DNA of 64,000 nucleotides from Mycobacterium sp. PSTR-4-N (GCF_022348085.1 NZ_JAKRFN010000001.1:124001-188000), one strand, 5' to 3'. Counted from the stretch's first letter, positions 35,953 through 44,770 are shown. Made by a program: numbers and translations. Notes: generated by a model from the letters alone, not told the origin.

Positions 35953-35985
35953 CCATCCCGAAGATGCCCTGACGGCGCGGGATGG
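35953..35985 (-). promoter_or_regulatory. Inverted repeat upstream of antigen 85 gene
   Basis: CCATCCCG and CGGGATGG arms (35953-35960, 35978-35985) 17 bases apart, 104-136 bases upstream of the start codon. Could be a 5' leader hairpin or an operator. Confidence 0.35.
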
Positions 35986-36198
35986 GCCGAGAAGAGTTCA
36001 GTTGTAGCGGTTGCAGTAAAACATGTGACCACGAACCGACAAAGTCCGGGCACGGCGAACACGCCGGTTTCCTCCCGGAACGCTACCTGGGATTCCGGCG
36101 CACCGCCCAGTCGGGCAGCAGCACGTGCAGTCGAACTCGCACTTCTACCCCACGCCGGACACTTCGCGCAGTGACGGCGCTCACATCGGCGTCCCGCA

Positions 36199-36204
36199 TA
36201 GTCT
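36199..36204 (+). promoter_or_regulatory. -10 element giving a leaderless TetR transcript
   Basis: TAGTCT fits TANNNT and puts the transcription start at about 36211, exactly the ATG of the TetR gene. This selects ATG 36211 over GTG 36208. Confidence 0.5.
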
Positions 36205-36210
36205 CCGGTG

Positions 36211-36774
36211 ATGGCGAAAGGCGCTTCGGAAGCCCGCCGGCTGACCGCCGACGATTGGATCGAAGCCGGCTACGCACTGGTTGCCGATGCCGGTGTGGAG
36301 GCACTCAAACTGGACCGGCTGTGCGCCCACCTCGGTGTCACGAAGGGCAGTTTCTACTGGCACTTCGCCGACATGGCTGCGTTCCGGTCGGCCTTGATCC
36401 GCGCGTGGGCGGAGTTGCGCGACCGTGACCGCAGCGGGTTCGCCGAGCTGTCGACGGCGCCACCGCGGGAGCGGCTACGCCTCATGATGGCGTCCCTGCG
36501 CGGTGAGCGTCAGCGCAGCCTGGAAAGGGCGATGCGGGAGTGGGCCCGCACCGACAGTCATGTGGCCGAGAGTGTGCGCGCGTCCGACCAGAGGGTTCTC
36601 TCGGCGGTCAGGCAGGCGTATCGCGATGCCGGCTTCGCCGCCGCCGACGCCGACATGCGCGCGCACGCCACCTTCGCGGCGGGGATCGGGTTCCTGCACC
36701 TCTCGGACGGTCCTGCCGACCCCCGGATGGTCCGCCAGCAGGAGGACTTCCTCGACCTGATGCTCCGCCCCTGA
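36211..36774 (+). CDS. TetR-family transcriptional regulator
   Basis: A 187-residue regulator with HTH at about residues 15-55 (LVADAGVEALKLDRLCAHLGVTKGSFYWHFADM) and a C-terminal helical domain of the TetR_C type (REWARTDSHVAESVRASDQR). It appears to be leaderless. It lies 33 bases before the acyl-CoA-dehydrogenase-fold flavoprotein gene, with a short dyad in the gap that is a likely target. Confidence 0.88.
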   Translation: MAKGASEARRLTADDWIEAGYALVADAGVEALKLDRLCAHLGVTKGSFYWHFADMAAFRSALIRAWAELRDRDRSGFAELSTAPPRERLRLMMASLRGERQRSLERAMREWARTDSHVAESVRASDQRVLSAVRQAYRDAGFAAADADMRAHATFAAGIGFLHLSDGPADPRMVRQQEDFLDLMLRP

Positions 36775-36778
36775 CTTC

Positions 36779-36794
36779 CATACCAAAAAGTATG
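36779..36794. promoter_or_regulatory. Dyad and -10 box before the flavoprotein gene
   Basis: CATAC and GTATG arms around CAAAAA, unusually AT-rich for this DNA. TATGTT at 36791-36796 fits TANNNT and predicts a start a few bases before GTG 36808. A TetR bound here would block the promoter. Confidence 0.5.
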
Positions 36795-36807
36795 TTACGG
36801 TCGCCGC

Positions 36808-37986
36808 GTGGCCTCGACGATCGCGCCCGAAACCACGCTCACCCCCGAGTTCGTGTCCCGCCTCGCCGAGCGGGCCGGTGAGGCGGAGCGCTCCCGAAGG
36901 CTGCCGGCGGACACTCTGGCCGAGGCCACCGCCGCGGGATTGTTCGACCTGCTCGTACCCGCCCGCTACGGCGGCCGGCAGGCGCCGTTTCCGGCGATTC
37001 TCGACCCGGTCCGGCAGATGGCGCACGGCTGCGCGTCCAGCGCATGGACGCTCGGCTTCTACGCCCTGCACAACTGGATGCTGGCTCTCTTCGACGAGCG
37101 AGCCCAGCAGGAAGCATTCGGGACCCGCCCGTTCCTGGCCCCGGCACCGCTGGCACCCACGGGCCGCGGCGTGGACTGCGCGGGCGGGATACGGCTCACC
37201 GGCCGCTGGTCGTGGGCGACGGGGGTGATGGACGGCAACTGGATCATGGTCGGGGCCCTACGCGAGACCGTCGACGGCGGCGACAAGACGATCCAGCCGG
37301 TGCTGGCGCTGCTGCCGATGGTCGATGCTCGCGTGGTGGACGTCTGGCACACCGACGGTATGCGCGCCACCGGCTCCCATGACGTGGTGATCGACGACGT
37401 CTTCGTCCCACACCATCGGTTGATCGCGGTGGCCGACATCTACTCCGGTAACGCTCCGGGTGCCGCGCTGCACGACAGTCCCACCTATCGGTGGCCGATG
37501 GTTCCCGCGCTGGCGCTGCTCGCGGCCATGCCGGCACTGGGCAGCGCCGAACGCGCCGCGGAGATCTACGCCTCCCGCCTCGCTGACCGCTTCCTCGCCT
37601 ACGAGGGCGTGCTCCAGAAGGACAAGCCCGTGGCTGCGCTGCGACTGGGCGATGCGCAGGTACGTCTGCGGGCACTGCGGGGATTGCTCGCCGACACCGT
37701 CGACGAGATCGAGCAGATGGTCACGGCCGGGGAGCCGGTGGGCCGTCCGGTGCGTGGCCGGGCCCGCCTGGCCGCCGCACGCATCGTCCACGAGTCCAAG
37801 TCCGTCGTCGCCGATCTGCTCGAGGCCTCCGGCGCCGGGGCCCACTTCCTGGACAACCCTCTGCAGCGCATCAAGCGCGACATCGACGTGATGGCGGGGC
37901 ACGTGGTGTTCGACCACGACACCAGCCGCGAACTCGCCGGGGCGTTGAGCTTGGGCGCGAAGATCCCTCGCACCGCGATGGTCTGA
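36808..37986 (+). CDS. Acyl-CoA-dehydrogenase-fold flavoprotein (HsaA/monooxygenase-like)
   Basis: A 392-residue protein of the flavin-dependent monooxygenase branch (HsaA, HpaH-type group D) of the acyl-CoA dehydrogenase fold. GLFDLLVPARYGGRQAPFPAILD, HGCASSAWTLGFYALHNWML, LTGRWSWATGVMDGNWIMVGA and TGSHDVVIDDVFVPHHR fit that branch, and the acyl-CoA-dehydrogenase catalytic tail is missing. GTG 36808 is almost at the predicted transcription start. It would need a flavin reductase such as the HsaB-like protein at 18828, which is distant. Substrate unknown. Confidence 0.8.
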   Translation: MASTIAPETTLTPEFVSRLAERAGEAERSRRLPADTLAEATAAGLFDLLVPARYGGRQAPFPAILDPVRQMAHGCASSAWTLGFYALHNWMLALFDERAQQEAFGTRPFLAPAPLAPTGRGVDCAGGIRLTGRWSWATGVMDGNWIMVGALRETVDGGDKTIQPVLALLPMVDARVVDVWHTDGMRATGSHDVVIDDVFVPHHRLIAVADIYSGNAPGAALHDSPTYRWPMVPALALLAAMPALGSAERAAEIYASRLADRFLAYEGVLQKDKPVAALRLGDAQVRLRALRGLLADTVDEIEQMVTAGEPVGRPVRGRARLAAARIVHESKSVVADLLEASGAGAHFLDNPLQRIKRDIDVMAGHVVFDHDTSRELAGALSLGAKIPRTAMV

Positions 37987-38004
37987 GCGGCAGGATCACG
38001 AGTC

Positions 38005-38388
38005 ATGGACCTGCGTGACACGCTCACCGTGTTCTTCCAGAAGAACATCGCGAACCCCGTGATGCGGCACATGCCGTTCCAGACGCTGCTCGAGACGACG
38101 GGACGCCGATCGGGGCAACCCAGGCACACCCCGGTGGGCGGCCGCCGGATCGGCGACCAGTTCTGGCTGGTCTCCGAGTTCGGCCAGAAGTCGCAGTACG
38201 TGCGCAACATCGCGGCCGATCCGCACGTCCGCGTCCGGCTGAACGGACGCTGGCACCGGGGCACTGCCCACCTTCTGCCCGACGACGACCCGCACGCCCG
38301 CATGCAGCAGTTGCCCCGCTTCAACAACGTCGGGGTCCGCACCTTCGGCACCAACCTGCTCACCATCCGGATCGACCTGGACGACTGA
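38005..38388 (+). CDS. Deazaflavin-dependent nitroreductase family protein
   Basis: A 127-residue F420-type split beta-barrel protein related to Ddn. LLETTGRRSGQPRHTPVGGRRIGDQFWLVSEFG and VRNIAADPHVRVRLNGRWHRGTAHLL are the family hallmarks. It would use F420 or a flavin to reduce an unsaturated or quinone-type substrate. It starts 18 bases after the flavoprotein gene and likely shares its transcript. Confidence 0.85.
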   Translation: MDLRDTLTVFFQKNIANPVMRHMPFQTLLETTGRRSGQPRHTPVGGRRIGDQFWLVSEFGQKSQYVRNIAADPHVRVRLNGRWHRGTAHLLPDDDPHARMQQLPRFNNVGVRTFGTNLLTIRIDLDD

Positions 38389-38412
38389 GCCGGCCCGAAC
38401 GCCGGTACCCCC

Positions 38413-38450
38413 TTGACCCGTCCGCAGAAATGAAAGTAACGTCATTTTCA
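38413..38450 (+). promoter_or_regulatory. Promoter with overlapping 20-bp operator
   Basis: TTGACC at 38413-38418 and TAACGT at 38437-38442 form a promoter with 18-base spacing. A dyad at 38431-38450 (TGAAA...TTTCA, 16 of 20 positions symmetric, ACGT centre) covers the -10 box. The start codon at 38471 follows a GCAGGAGCG ribosome site. The TetR encoded within the operon at 42888 is the natural candidate regulator. Confidence 0.6.
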
Positions 38451-38470
38451 CTTCGACCGCAGGAGCGCTG

Positions 38471-39574
38471 ATGGAATCGTTCGTTCACCTGAGCAAAGGC
38501 ACTGTCCCAAAACGGATCCACGCCGACCTGGACGGGCTCAAAGACGACGAGCTCGGCCGCGGCGGCTTCACCGGCCGCACCGCACACCTCTACCGGCGAC
38601 ACGACCCGACGGCATACCGGTCGGACGGCCCGTTGCGTCCGCTCGATGTCCTGGCCGGTGAACTGAAGCCCTCCGATGCCGGCGACGCCCTCGGCGCACC
38701 CCTGCTGTTGTTCTCCAACTCCGACGCCCAGATCTTCCTGTCCCGGCGCGGTGAGGCGATGCCGTTCTGGGTCCGCTACATCGAGGGCGACCTCCTCTGT
38801 TTCGTCCATGAGGGCTCGGGCTCGCTGGAGACGGAATTCGGGCCGTTGCGGTACCGCACGGGTGACTGGGTGTACCTACCCAAGGCCTGCACCTGGCGGC
38901 AGCTGCCGGAGGAGCCGGGTGCGTGGTTGATGATCCAGGCCACCGACGAGTTCCGCGTACCGCCACCCGGTCAGCTCGGGCGGCACTTTCCCTTCGACCC
39001 CTCCCAAGTGGTGATCCCCGATCCCGCGCCCTGCGACGACGACGGACGCGGAGACTACGAGGTGCGCCTCGTGCACTCTCCCATCGACGGACGCGACACG
39101 ACGACGCTGCACTACGACCACCATCCGCTCGACGTCGAAGGGTGGCGGGGCGACAACTTCCCGTTCACGTTCAACATCAGCGACTACCACGTGGTGACCT
39201 CCGACAGCGTGCACCTGCCACCCACCGTGCACCTGTTCATGCAGGCCACCGGTGTCTACGTGATGAACTTCCTCCCCAAGCCGGCAGAGGGAGTACCGGG
39301 TACCGAGCGCACCCCGTGGTACCACCGCAACGTCGACTTCGACGAGATCGCGTTCTTTCACGGTGGCTCGCTCTACGGCATCCCGATGCCGCCTGGACTG
39401 ATCTCTCACGCCCCGCAGGGCGTGCACCACGGGGCGCCGGAGAAAGCGCGTGAACGGGCGCGTCGCAAGTTCGACGAATACCACTCGGTGGACTGGCAGG
39501 TCATCGCGATCGACACCCGCAGGCGGCTGACCCCGTCGGCCGAGGTGCTCGCCCACGACCTGGGACAGCACTGA
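38471..39574 (+). CDS. Homogentisate 1,2-dioxygenase-like protein
   Basis: A 367-residue cupin-type dioxygenase family protein. FVHEGSGSLETEFGPLRYRTGDWVYLPKACTWR forms the first cupin, and the C-terminal YHRNVDFDEIAFFHGG with HAPQGVHHGAP matches the iron-ligand region: candidates H285, E292 and H319/H320. Length is that of the short bacterial branch rather than the 440-residue classical enzyme. It opens the operon behind a regulated promoter. Oxygenolytic cleavage of an aromatic diol is likely; homogentisate itself is not certain because no fumarylacetoacetase or maleylacetoacetate isomerase gene is nearby. Confidence 0.8.
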   Translation: MESFVHLSKGTVPKRIHADLDGLKDDELGRGGFTGRTAHLYRRHDPTAYRSDGPLRPLDVLAGELKPSDAGDALGAPLLLFSNSDAQIFLSRRGEAMPFWVRYIEGDLLCFVHEGSGSLETEFGPLRYRTGDWVYLPKACTWRQLPEEPGAWLMIQATDEFRVPPPGQLGRHFPFDPSQVVIPDPAPCDDDGRGDYEVRLVHSPIDGRDTTTLHYDHHPLDVEGWRGDNFPFTFNISDYHVVTSDSVHLPPTVHLFMQATGVYVMNFLPKPAEGVPGTERTPWYHRNVDFDEIAFFHGGSLYGIPMPPGLISHAPQGVHHGAPEKARERARRKFDEYHSVDWQVIAIDTRRRLTPSAEVLAHDLGQH

Positions 39575-40746
39575 TGAGCACGCGCCACGACTACCAGCGC
39601 ATTCCGTATCTGGTTGCCTACCAGAACAATTCGACGGTCCGCGACGTCTACGGCGGGGTCGCCGAGCTGGTGGTGCTGGAGAGTTACCTCCTGAAGCCGT
39701 CGACGCCATCAGATACCGTGCTGGTGTTCATGCACCCCATCGGCGGCGGCGCGTACCTGCCGATGATCAACGCGCTGGCCCGCGCCGGTCATCACGTCAT
39801 CTATTGCAACAGCCGGTTTCGCGGCACCGACTCGGCGCTACTGATGGAGAAGGTCGTCGAGGATCTCGGCGAGTGCATCAAAGACGCGAAAAACCGCTTG
39901 GGCTACCAGAAGGTGGTTCTCGCGGGGTGGAGCGGCGGGGGCTCGCTGTCGGTGTTCTACCAGCAGCAGGCCCAGCACCCGACGGTCACCGCGAGTCCGT
40001 CCGGGGACGGGCCGGACCTCACCACCCTGGGCCTGATCCCGGCCGACGGCATCATGCTGCTCGCCGCGCACATCAGCCGTCACGGCACGCTCACCGAGTG
40101 GCTGGACGCCTCGATCCTCGACGAGGCCGACCCGACCCAGCGCGATCCCGACCTCGACCTCTACGACCCGAACAACCCGAATCAACCGCCCTACAGCGCT
40201 GACTTCCTCGAGCGCTACCGTGCCGCGCAGATCGCGCGCAACCGGCGCATCACCGCCTGGGTCAAGGGCAAACTGACGGAACTCGAGGCCGCCGGCAGGC
40301 CTGATGACGAGTTCGCGTTCGTCGTCCACGGCACCATGGCCGACCCGCGCTGGCTGGACCCGACCGTGGATCCCAACGAACGCACCCCGGGCACCTGCTA
40401 TCTGGGCGATCCTGCTGTGGTGAACATGAGCCCCGTCGGCCTCGCACGGTTCTGTACGCTGCGCAGCTGGCTGTCCCAGTGGAGCTACGACGACGCCCGC
40501 GCCGACGCGGTGACGGCCGGCCCCGACATCGCCGTCCCGGCACTGGTGATCGGCAACCTCGCCGACGACGCGTGCACCCCGAGCCACACACGAAGGATCT
40601 TCGACGCGATCGGCCATCCGGACAAGGAGATGCACGAAATCCCCGGCGCGAACCACTACTACGCAGGCCCCGACCAACGCGACAAACTGCGCGAGGCAGT
40701 CGGGATCTGCACCGATTGGCTGCAGAGACACGGGCTCTCGGCATGA
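39574..40746 (+). CDS. Alpha/beta hydrolase
   Basis: A 390-residue hydrolase. The oxyanion-region motif is MHPIGGGAYLP, the nucleophile sits in GWSGGGSLSVFY (near residue 117), an acid candidate is in IGNLADDACTP, and the histidine is in PGANHYY near the C-terminus. It overlaps the dioxygenase stop by one base. By position it would hydrolyse the ring-cleavage product or a lactone/ester intermediate. Confidence 0.82.
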   Translation: MSTRHDYQRIPYLVAYQNNSTVRDVYGGVAELVVLESYLLKPSTPSDTVLVFMHPIGGGAYLPMINALARAGHHVIYCNSRFRGTDSALLMEKVVEDLGECIKDAKNRLGYQKVVLAGWSGGGSLSVFYQQQAQHPTVTASPSGDGPDLTTLGLIPADGIMLLAAHISRHGTLTEWLDASILDEADPTQRDPDLDLYDPNNPNQPPYSADFLERYRAAQIARNRRITAWVKGKLTELEAAGRPDDEFAFVVHGTMADPRWLDPTVDPNERTPGTCYLGDPAVVNMSPVGLARFCTLRSWLSQWSYDDARADAVTAGPDIAVPALVIGNLADDACTPSHTRRIFDAIGHPDKEMHEIPGANHYYAGPDQRDKLREAVGICTDWLQRHGLSA

Positions 40747-41984
40747 TGGGCACCGGAGGGCAGGAGCGAAGCGACCCGGGAATATGCCCAGGACCGCTCG
40801 ACGGCATACGGGTCATCGAGGTGGGCACCCTGATCTCCGGGCCCTTCGCGGGCCGGCTGCTGGGCGACATGGGCGCCGACGTGATCAAGATCGAACCACC
40901 GGATGCTCCGGACCCGCTGCGCACCTGGGGGCAGGCCGAACTCGACGGCCACCACTTCTTCTGGACCGTGCACGCCCGCAACAAGAAAGCGATCACGCTC
41001 AATCTGCGGGAGCCGGCGGGTCGCGAGCTGTTCCTCGAGCTGATCGAACGCAGCGACATCGTGGTGGAGAACTTCCGTCCCGGCACACTGGAGAAGTGGG
41101 ATCTCGGCTACGACGTTCTGCGCGAACGCAATCGAGGGATCATCCTGGTGCGGGTGTCTGGGTACGGCCAGACGGGCCCGGATGCCCACAAGGCGGGTTA
41201 CGCCTCGGTCGCCGAGGCGGCCAGCGGGTTGCGGCACATGAACGGTTTCCCCGGTGGGCCTCCCCCGCGCCTGGCCCTCTCGCTCGGCGACAGCCTCGCC
41301 GGGATGTTCGCCGCCCAGGGCGCGCTGGCCGCGCTCTACCGCCGCACCGTGACCGGTGAGGGCCAGGTCGTCGACGCCGCGCTCACCGAATCGTGCCTGG
41401 CGGTGCAGGAATCGACGATTCCCGACTACGACGTGGGCGGGGTGGTGCGCGGCCCGTCCGGGACGCGTCTGGAGGGCATCGCCCCGTCCAACATCTATCC
41501 GACGGCCGACGGCAGCTGGGTGGTGATCGCCGCCAACCAGGACACCGTGTTCCGGCGGCTGTGCCAGGCGATGGACCAGCCCGACCTGGCCACCGACGAA
41601 CGCTTCGCCACCCACGTCGCCCGCGGGCGCAATCAGGACGAGCTCGACGCGATCATCGGGGCGTGGGCCGCGGCCCGCGAACCCGCCGACATCATCTCCA
41701 CGTTGTCGGCGGCAGGCGTGATCAGCGGCCCGATCAACACGGTGGCCGAGGTCGTCACGGACCCGCAGCTGCAGGCGCGCGGCATGATCGCCGACCACTT
41801 CGACGAGCGCGTCGGCCGCGCCGTCAAGGGACCCGGCGTGGTGCCGGTGCTGTCCCAGACGCCGGGAACCATTCGCAGTGCCGGGCCGGCGCGACCCGGC
41901 CAGCACAACGAGGAGATCTATCGCGACCTGCTCGGCCACACCGATGGCGAGCTGGCCGACCTGCGCGCGAAGGGCGTGCTGTGA
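40743..41984 (+). CDS. CaiB/BaiF (family III) CoA-transferase
   Basis: Moves CoA between carboxylates. The 413 residues show IRVIEVGTLISGPFAGRLLGDMGADVIKIEPP, the RNKKAITLNLREPAGRELF segment, the catalytic aspartate D183 in LSLGDSLAGMFAAQGALAALYRR and a C-terminal SGPINTVAEVVTDPQLQARGM. ATG 40743 overlaps the hydrolase stop; the open frame further upstream is shadow sequence. It would activate the acid intermediate for the lyase and dehydrogenase encoded next. Confidence 0.9.
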   Translation: MMGTGGQERSDPGICPGPLDGIRVIEVGTLISGPFAGRLLGDMGADVIKIEPPDAPDPLRTWGQAELDGHHFFWTVHARNKKAITLNLREPAGRELFLELIERSDIVVENFRPGTLEKWDLGYDVLRERNRGIILVRVSGYGQTGPDAHKAGYASVAEAASGLRHMNGFPGGPPPRLALSLGDSLAGMFAAQGALAALYRRTVTGEGQVVDAALTESCLAVQESTIPDYDVGGVVRGPSGTRLEGIAPSNIYPTADGSWVVIAANQDTVFRRLCQAMDQPDLATDERFATHVARGRNQDELDAIIGAWAAAREPADIISTLSAAGVISGPINTVAEVVTDPQLQARGMIADHFDERVGRAVKGPGVVPVLSQTPGTIRSAGPARPGQHNEEIYRDLLGHTDGELADLRAKGVL

Positions 41985-42883
41985 CGCTGCCTGCCCACGT
42001 CACGATCCGCGATGTCTCGCTGCGCGACGGGCTCCAGATCGAAGCCCCGATCCCGTTGTCCGCCAAGCGGGAACTGCTCGCCGCCATCGCCGCGACCGGG
42101 GTGCGCGAGATGGAGGCCACCGCGTTCGTCTCGCCGTCGAAGGTGCCGGCCCTGGCCGACGCCGCCGAGCTCGCCGAGCACCTCGGCGACTTCCCCGACA
42201 TCGAGTTCTCGGCACTGGTGGCCAGCCCCACCGGTGCCCGGCGCGCGATCGCCGCGGAGCTGCAGTCCATCGAGTACGTGGTGTCGGCCGCCGACGGACA
42301 CAGCCGCGCCAACGTCGGCCGTACGTCGGCCGAGGCGGCCGCGGCGATCCCGGACATCGTGGCGATCGCCCACGATGCGGGCGCCCGTGTGGAGGTCATC
42401 GTCGCCACCGCCTGGGACTGTCCGTTCGACGGGCCGACGCCGACCGATCGGGTGATCGACGTGCTCACCGCGGCGCTGGACGGCGGCGCCGACCGGCTCG
42501 CCATCGCCGACACGATCGGCACAGCGACCCCGCGTCGGGTCACCGAACTGGTCGCACTGGTGCGGCCGCTGATCGGCGACCTGCCGCTGGGTGCGCACTT
42601 CCACAACACCCGCGGCGCGGGCCTGGCCAGCGCCTATGCCGCGATCCAGGCGGGGGTGACCCGGCTGGACGCCTCGGTCGGCGGGCTGGGCGGCTGCCCG
42701 TTCGCGCCCGGCGCCAGCGGCAACATCGCCACCGAGGACCTGGTGTACCTGTTGCGCGACTGCGGCATCGGGGTCGATGTCGACCTCGAGAAGGCGATCG
42801 CCGCCGCCCGGGTCGCCCAGGACGCCGTCGGCCACGAACTCCCCGGTGCGGTGTTACGTGCCGGCGACCGGATCCTGGGCTGA
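41981..42883 (+). CDS. Hydroxymethylglutaryl-CoA lyase-like protein
   Basis: A 300-residue HMGL-family TIM-barrel lyase that splits 3-hydroxy-3-methylglutaryl-CoA or a related 3-hydroxyacyl-CoA to acetyl-CoA and a keto acid. RDVSLRDGLQIEAPIP holds the metal-site Asp, HFHNTRG the His ligands, and GGLGGCPFAPGASGN the catalytic C239. GTG 41981 overlaps the CoA-transferase stop. A CoA-transferase/HMGL pair is typical of itaconate-like or branched acyl-CoA routes, so a tertiary 3-hydroxyacyl-CoA is a plausible intermediate. Confidence 0.9.
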   Translation: MTLPAHVTIRDVSLRDGLQIEAPIPLSAKRELLAAIAATGVREMEATAFVSPSKVPALADAAELAEHLGDFPDIEFSALVASPTGARRAIAAELQSIEYVVSAADGHSRANVGRTSAEAAAAIPDIVAIAHDAGARVEVIVATAWDCPFDGPTPTDRVIDVLTAALDGGADRLAIADTIGTATPRRVTELVALVRPLIGDLPLGAHFHNTRGAGLASAYAAIQAGVTRLDASVGGLGGCPFAPGASGNIATEDLVYLLRDCGIGVDVDLEKAIAAARVAQDAVGHELPGAVLRAGDRILG

Positions 42884-42887
42884 CGGC

Positions 42888-43511
42888 GTGCCGCCCAGCC
42901 CGTCGGAGTTGAGCGCGAAAGGCCGTCAGACCCGCCTGGCGATCGAGCAGGCCGCCCGAAACCTGTTCGCCGAGCGCGGCTTCCACGGCACCACGCTGGG
43001 TGACATCACCTCGGCGGCCGGCCGGTCCACCGCCGCGTTCTACCGGTACTTCGCCGACAAGGAAGACCTGCTGGCCGACCTCGCCGAATCCTTCCTGCAC
43101 GAGGTCGTGGCGCCGTCGGGCCTGAGCGTGCCGCTTCCCCAGTCCCCCGACGACGACGCGTTCTTCACCACCGTCGTCACCGGTTACTGGACGATGTTCA
43201 CGCAGAACATCGGCATCATGATCGCGGTCGCACAACTCGCGGCCACCCAGCCGAGGTTCGCCGCCCTGCAGAACGAGTTCCGCCGCTTCGGCATCGACAT
43301 CGTCGCCGCGTCGGTGCGCCGCGCGCAGGACCAGGGCTTCGCCGCCGACCTGGACCCCGAGCACACCGCAGCGGCCATCGCGCTGCTGTTCGAGAACTTC
43401 ACCACCGTGTTCGTCGGCGACACCGGGGCGGGCGTCGGGATCACGATGAGCGACGACGACGCGATCGCCACGCTGTCGCGAATCTGGAAGAAGACACTGT
43501 ACGGGCAGTAA
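42888..43511 (+). CDS. TetR-family transcriptional regulator
   Basis: A 207-residue regulator with HTH at about residues 12-60 (RNLFAERGFHGTTLGDITSAAGRSTAAFYRYFADKEDLL) and a TetR_C domain. GTG 42888 begins four bases after the lyase stop, so it is co-transcribed with the genes it may control. The dyad over the promoter at 38431 is its best candidate operator. Confidence 0.88.
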   Translation: MPPSPSELSAKGRQTRLAIEQAARNLFAERGFHGTTLGDITSAAGRSTAAFYRYFADKEDLLADLAESFLHEVVAPSGLSVPLPQSPDDDAFFTTVVTGYWTMFTQNIGIMIAVAQLAATQPRFAALQNEFRRFGIDIVAASVRRAQDQGFAADLDPEHTAAAIALLFENFTTVFVGDTGAGVGITMSDDDAIATLSRIWKKTLYGQ

Positions 43512-43531
43512 CGACCAGCAAGGAGATCACC

Positions 43532-44770
43532 GTGGATTTCAGCCTCCCCGAACACCTTCCGGGGCTGCTGGCGGAGATGGACGCGTTCATCGAGGCCGAG
43601 ATCGCGCCGCTCGAGCGCGAACACATCCAGTACTTCGACCACCGGCGCGAGCACGCTCGCACCGATTGGGACAACGGTGGAGTGCCACGCCGCGAATGGG
43701 AGGACTTGCTCGACGAGATGCGGCGGCGCGCGGACGCGGCGGGGTGGCTGCGCTACGGGTTGCCGGCCCAGTTCGGGGGGCGCGGCGGCAGCAACATCGA
43801 CATGGCCGTCATCCGGGAACACCTGGCGCACAAGGGGCTCGGGCTGCACAACGACCTGCAGGACGAGTCGTCGATCGTGGGAAACTTCCCGCAGGTCATC
43901 ATGATGGACCGGTTCGGCACCGACGAGCAGAAGGCCGCGTGGACCGAGGCGTTGATCACCGGCGAGCGGTCGATGGCTTTCGGGCTGACCGAACCGAACC
44001 ACGGCTCCGACGCCACCTGGCTGGAGACGACGGCGGTGCGCGACGGAGACGACTGGGTGATCGACGGCGCCAAACGCTGGAACACCGGCGTACACCGGGC
44101 CACCCACGACCTGATCTTCGCGCGCACTTCGGGGGAACCCGGCCAGGCCCGCGGCATCACCGCATTCCTCGTCCCGACCGACTCGCCCGGCTTCACCGTG
44201 CCGTACTACTGGTGGACGTTCAACATGCCCACCGACCACGGTGAGGTCGTCCTCGACAACGTTCGGGTCCCCGCCGAGGCAGTCCTCGGTGAGGTCGGCC
44301 ACGGCCTCGACGTCGGGCAGACATTCCTGCACGAGAACAGGATTCGACAGGCGGCGAGCAGCCTCGGGGCAGCCCAGTACTGCATCGATCGGGCAATCGG
44401 CTACGCGAACCATCGGTCGGTGTTCGGCAAGCCGCTGGCGGTCAACCAGGCCGTGCAGTGGCCGCTGGTGGAGTTGCAGACCGAGGCCCAGATGGTGCGG
44501 CTGCTGGTGTACTACGCGGCCACCCAGCTCGACGCCAACCACCACATGGAGGTCTCCGACAAGGTGTCGATGGCCAACTACCGCGCCAATCGCCTGGTCT
44601 GCGAGGCGGCCGACCGCGCGATGCAGGTGCACGGCGGGGTCGGATACAGCAGACACGAACCGTTCGAGCACATCTACCGCCACCACCGCCGGTACCGCAT
44701 CACCGAGGGCGCCGAGGAGATCCAGATCCGTCGCGTCGCCCAGCGGCTCTTCGGATTCGGCCGGAAATGA
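43532..44770 (+). CDS. Acyl-CoA dehydrogenase, LvaC/ACAD10-11-like
   Basis: A 412-residue acyl-CoA dehydrogenase. MAFGLTEPNHGSDATWLETTA, WNTGVHRATHDLIFART, GQTFLHENRIRQAASSLGAAQYC and QVHGGVGYSRHEPFEHIYRHHRRYRITEGAEEIQ are clear. GTG 43532 follows AAGGAG (43519-43524). It is coupled to an APH-type kinase and a DUF6285-like protein. That trio matches LvaC with LvaA and LvaB of Pseudomonas levulinate catabolism and the ACAD10/11 enzymes of animals, in which a 4-hydroxyacyl-CoA is phosphorylated and converted to the 3-hydroxy isomer. The role here is inferred from that parallel. Confidence 0.85.
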   Translation: MDFSLPEHLPGLLAEMDAFIEAEIAPLEREHIQYFDHRREHARTDWDNGGVPRREWEDLLDEMRRRADAAGWLRYGLPAQFGGRGGSNIDMAVIREHLAHKGLGLHNDLQDESSIVGNFPQVIMMDRFGTDEQKAAWTEALITGERSMAFGLTEPNHGSDATWLETTAVRDGDDWVIDGAKRWNTGVHRATHDLIFARTSGEPGQARGITAFLVPTDSPGFTVPYYWWTFNMPTDHGEVVLDNVRVPAEAVLGEVGHGLDVGQTFLHENRIRQAASSLGAAQYCIDRAIGYANHRSVFGKPLAVNQAVQWPLVELQTEAQMVRLLVYYAATQLDANHHMEVSDKVSMANYRANRLVCEAADRAMQVHGGVGYSRHEPFEHIYRHHRRYRITEGAEEIQIRRVAQRLFGFGRK

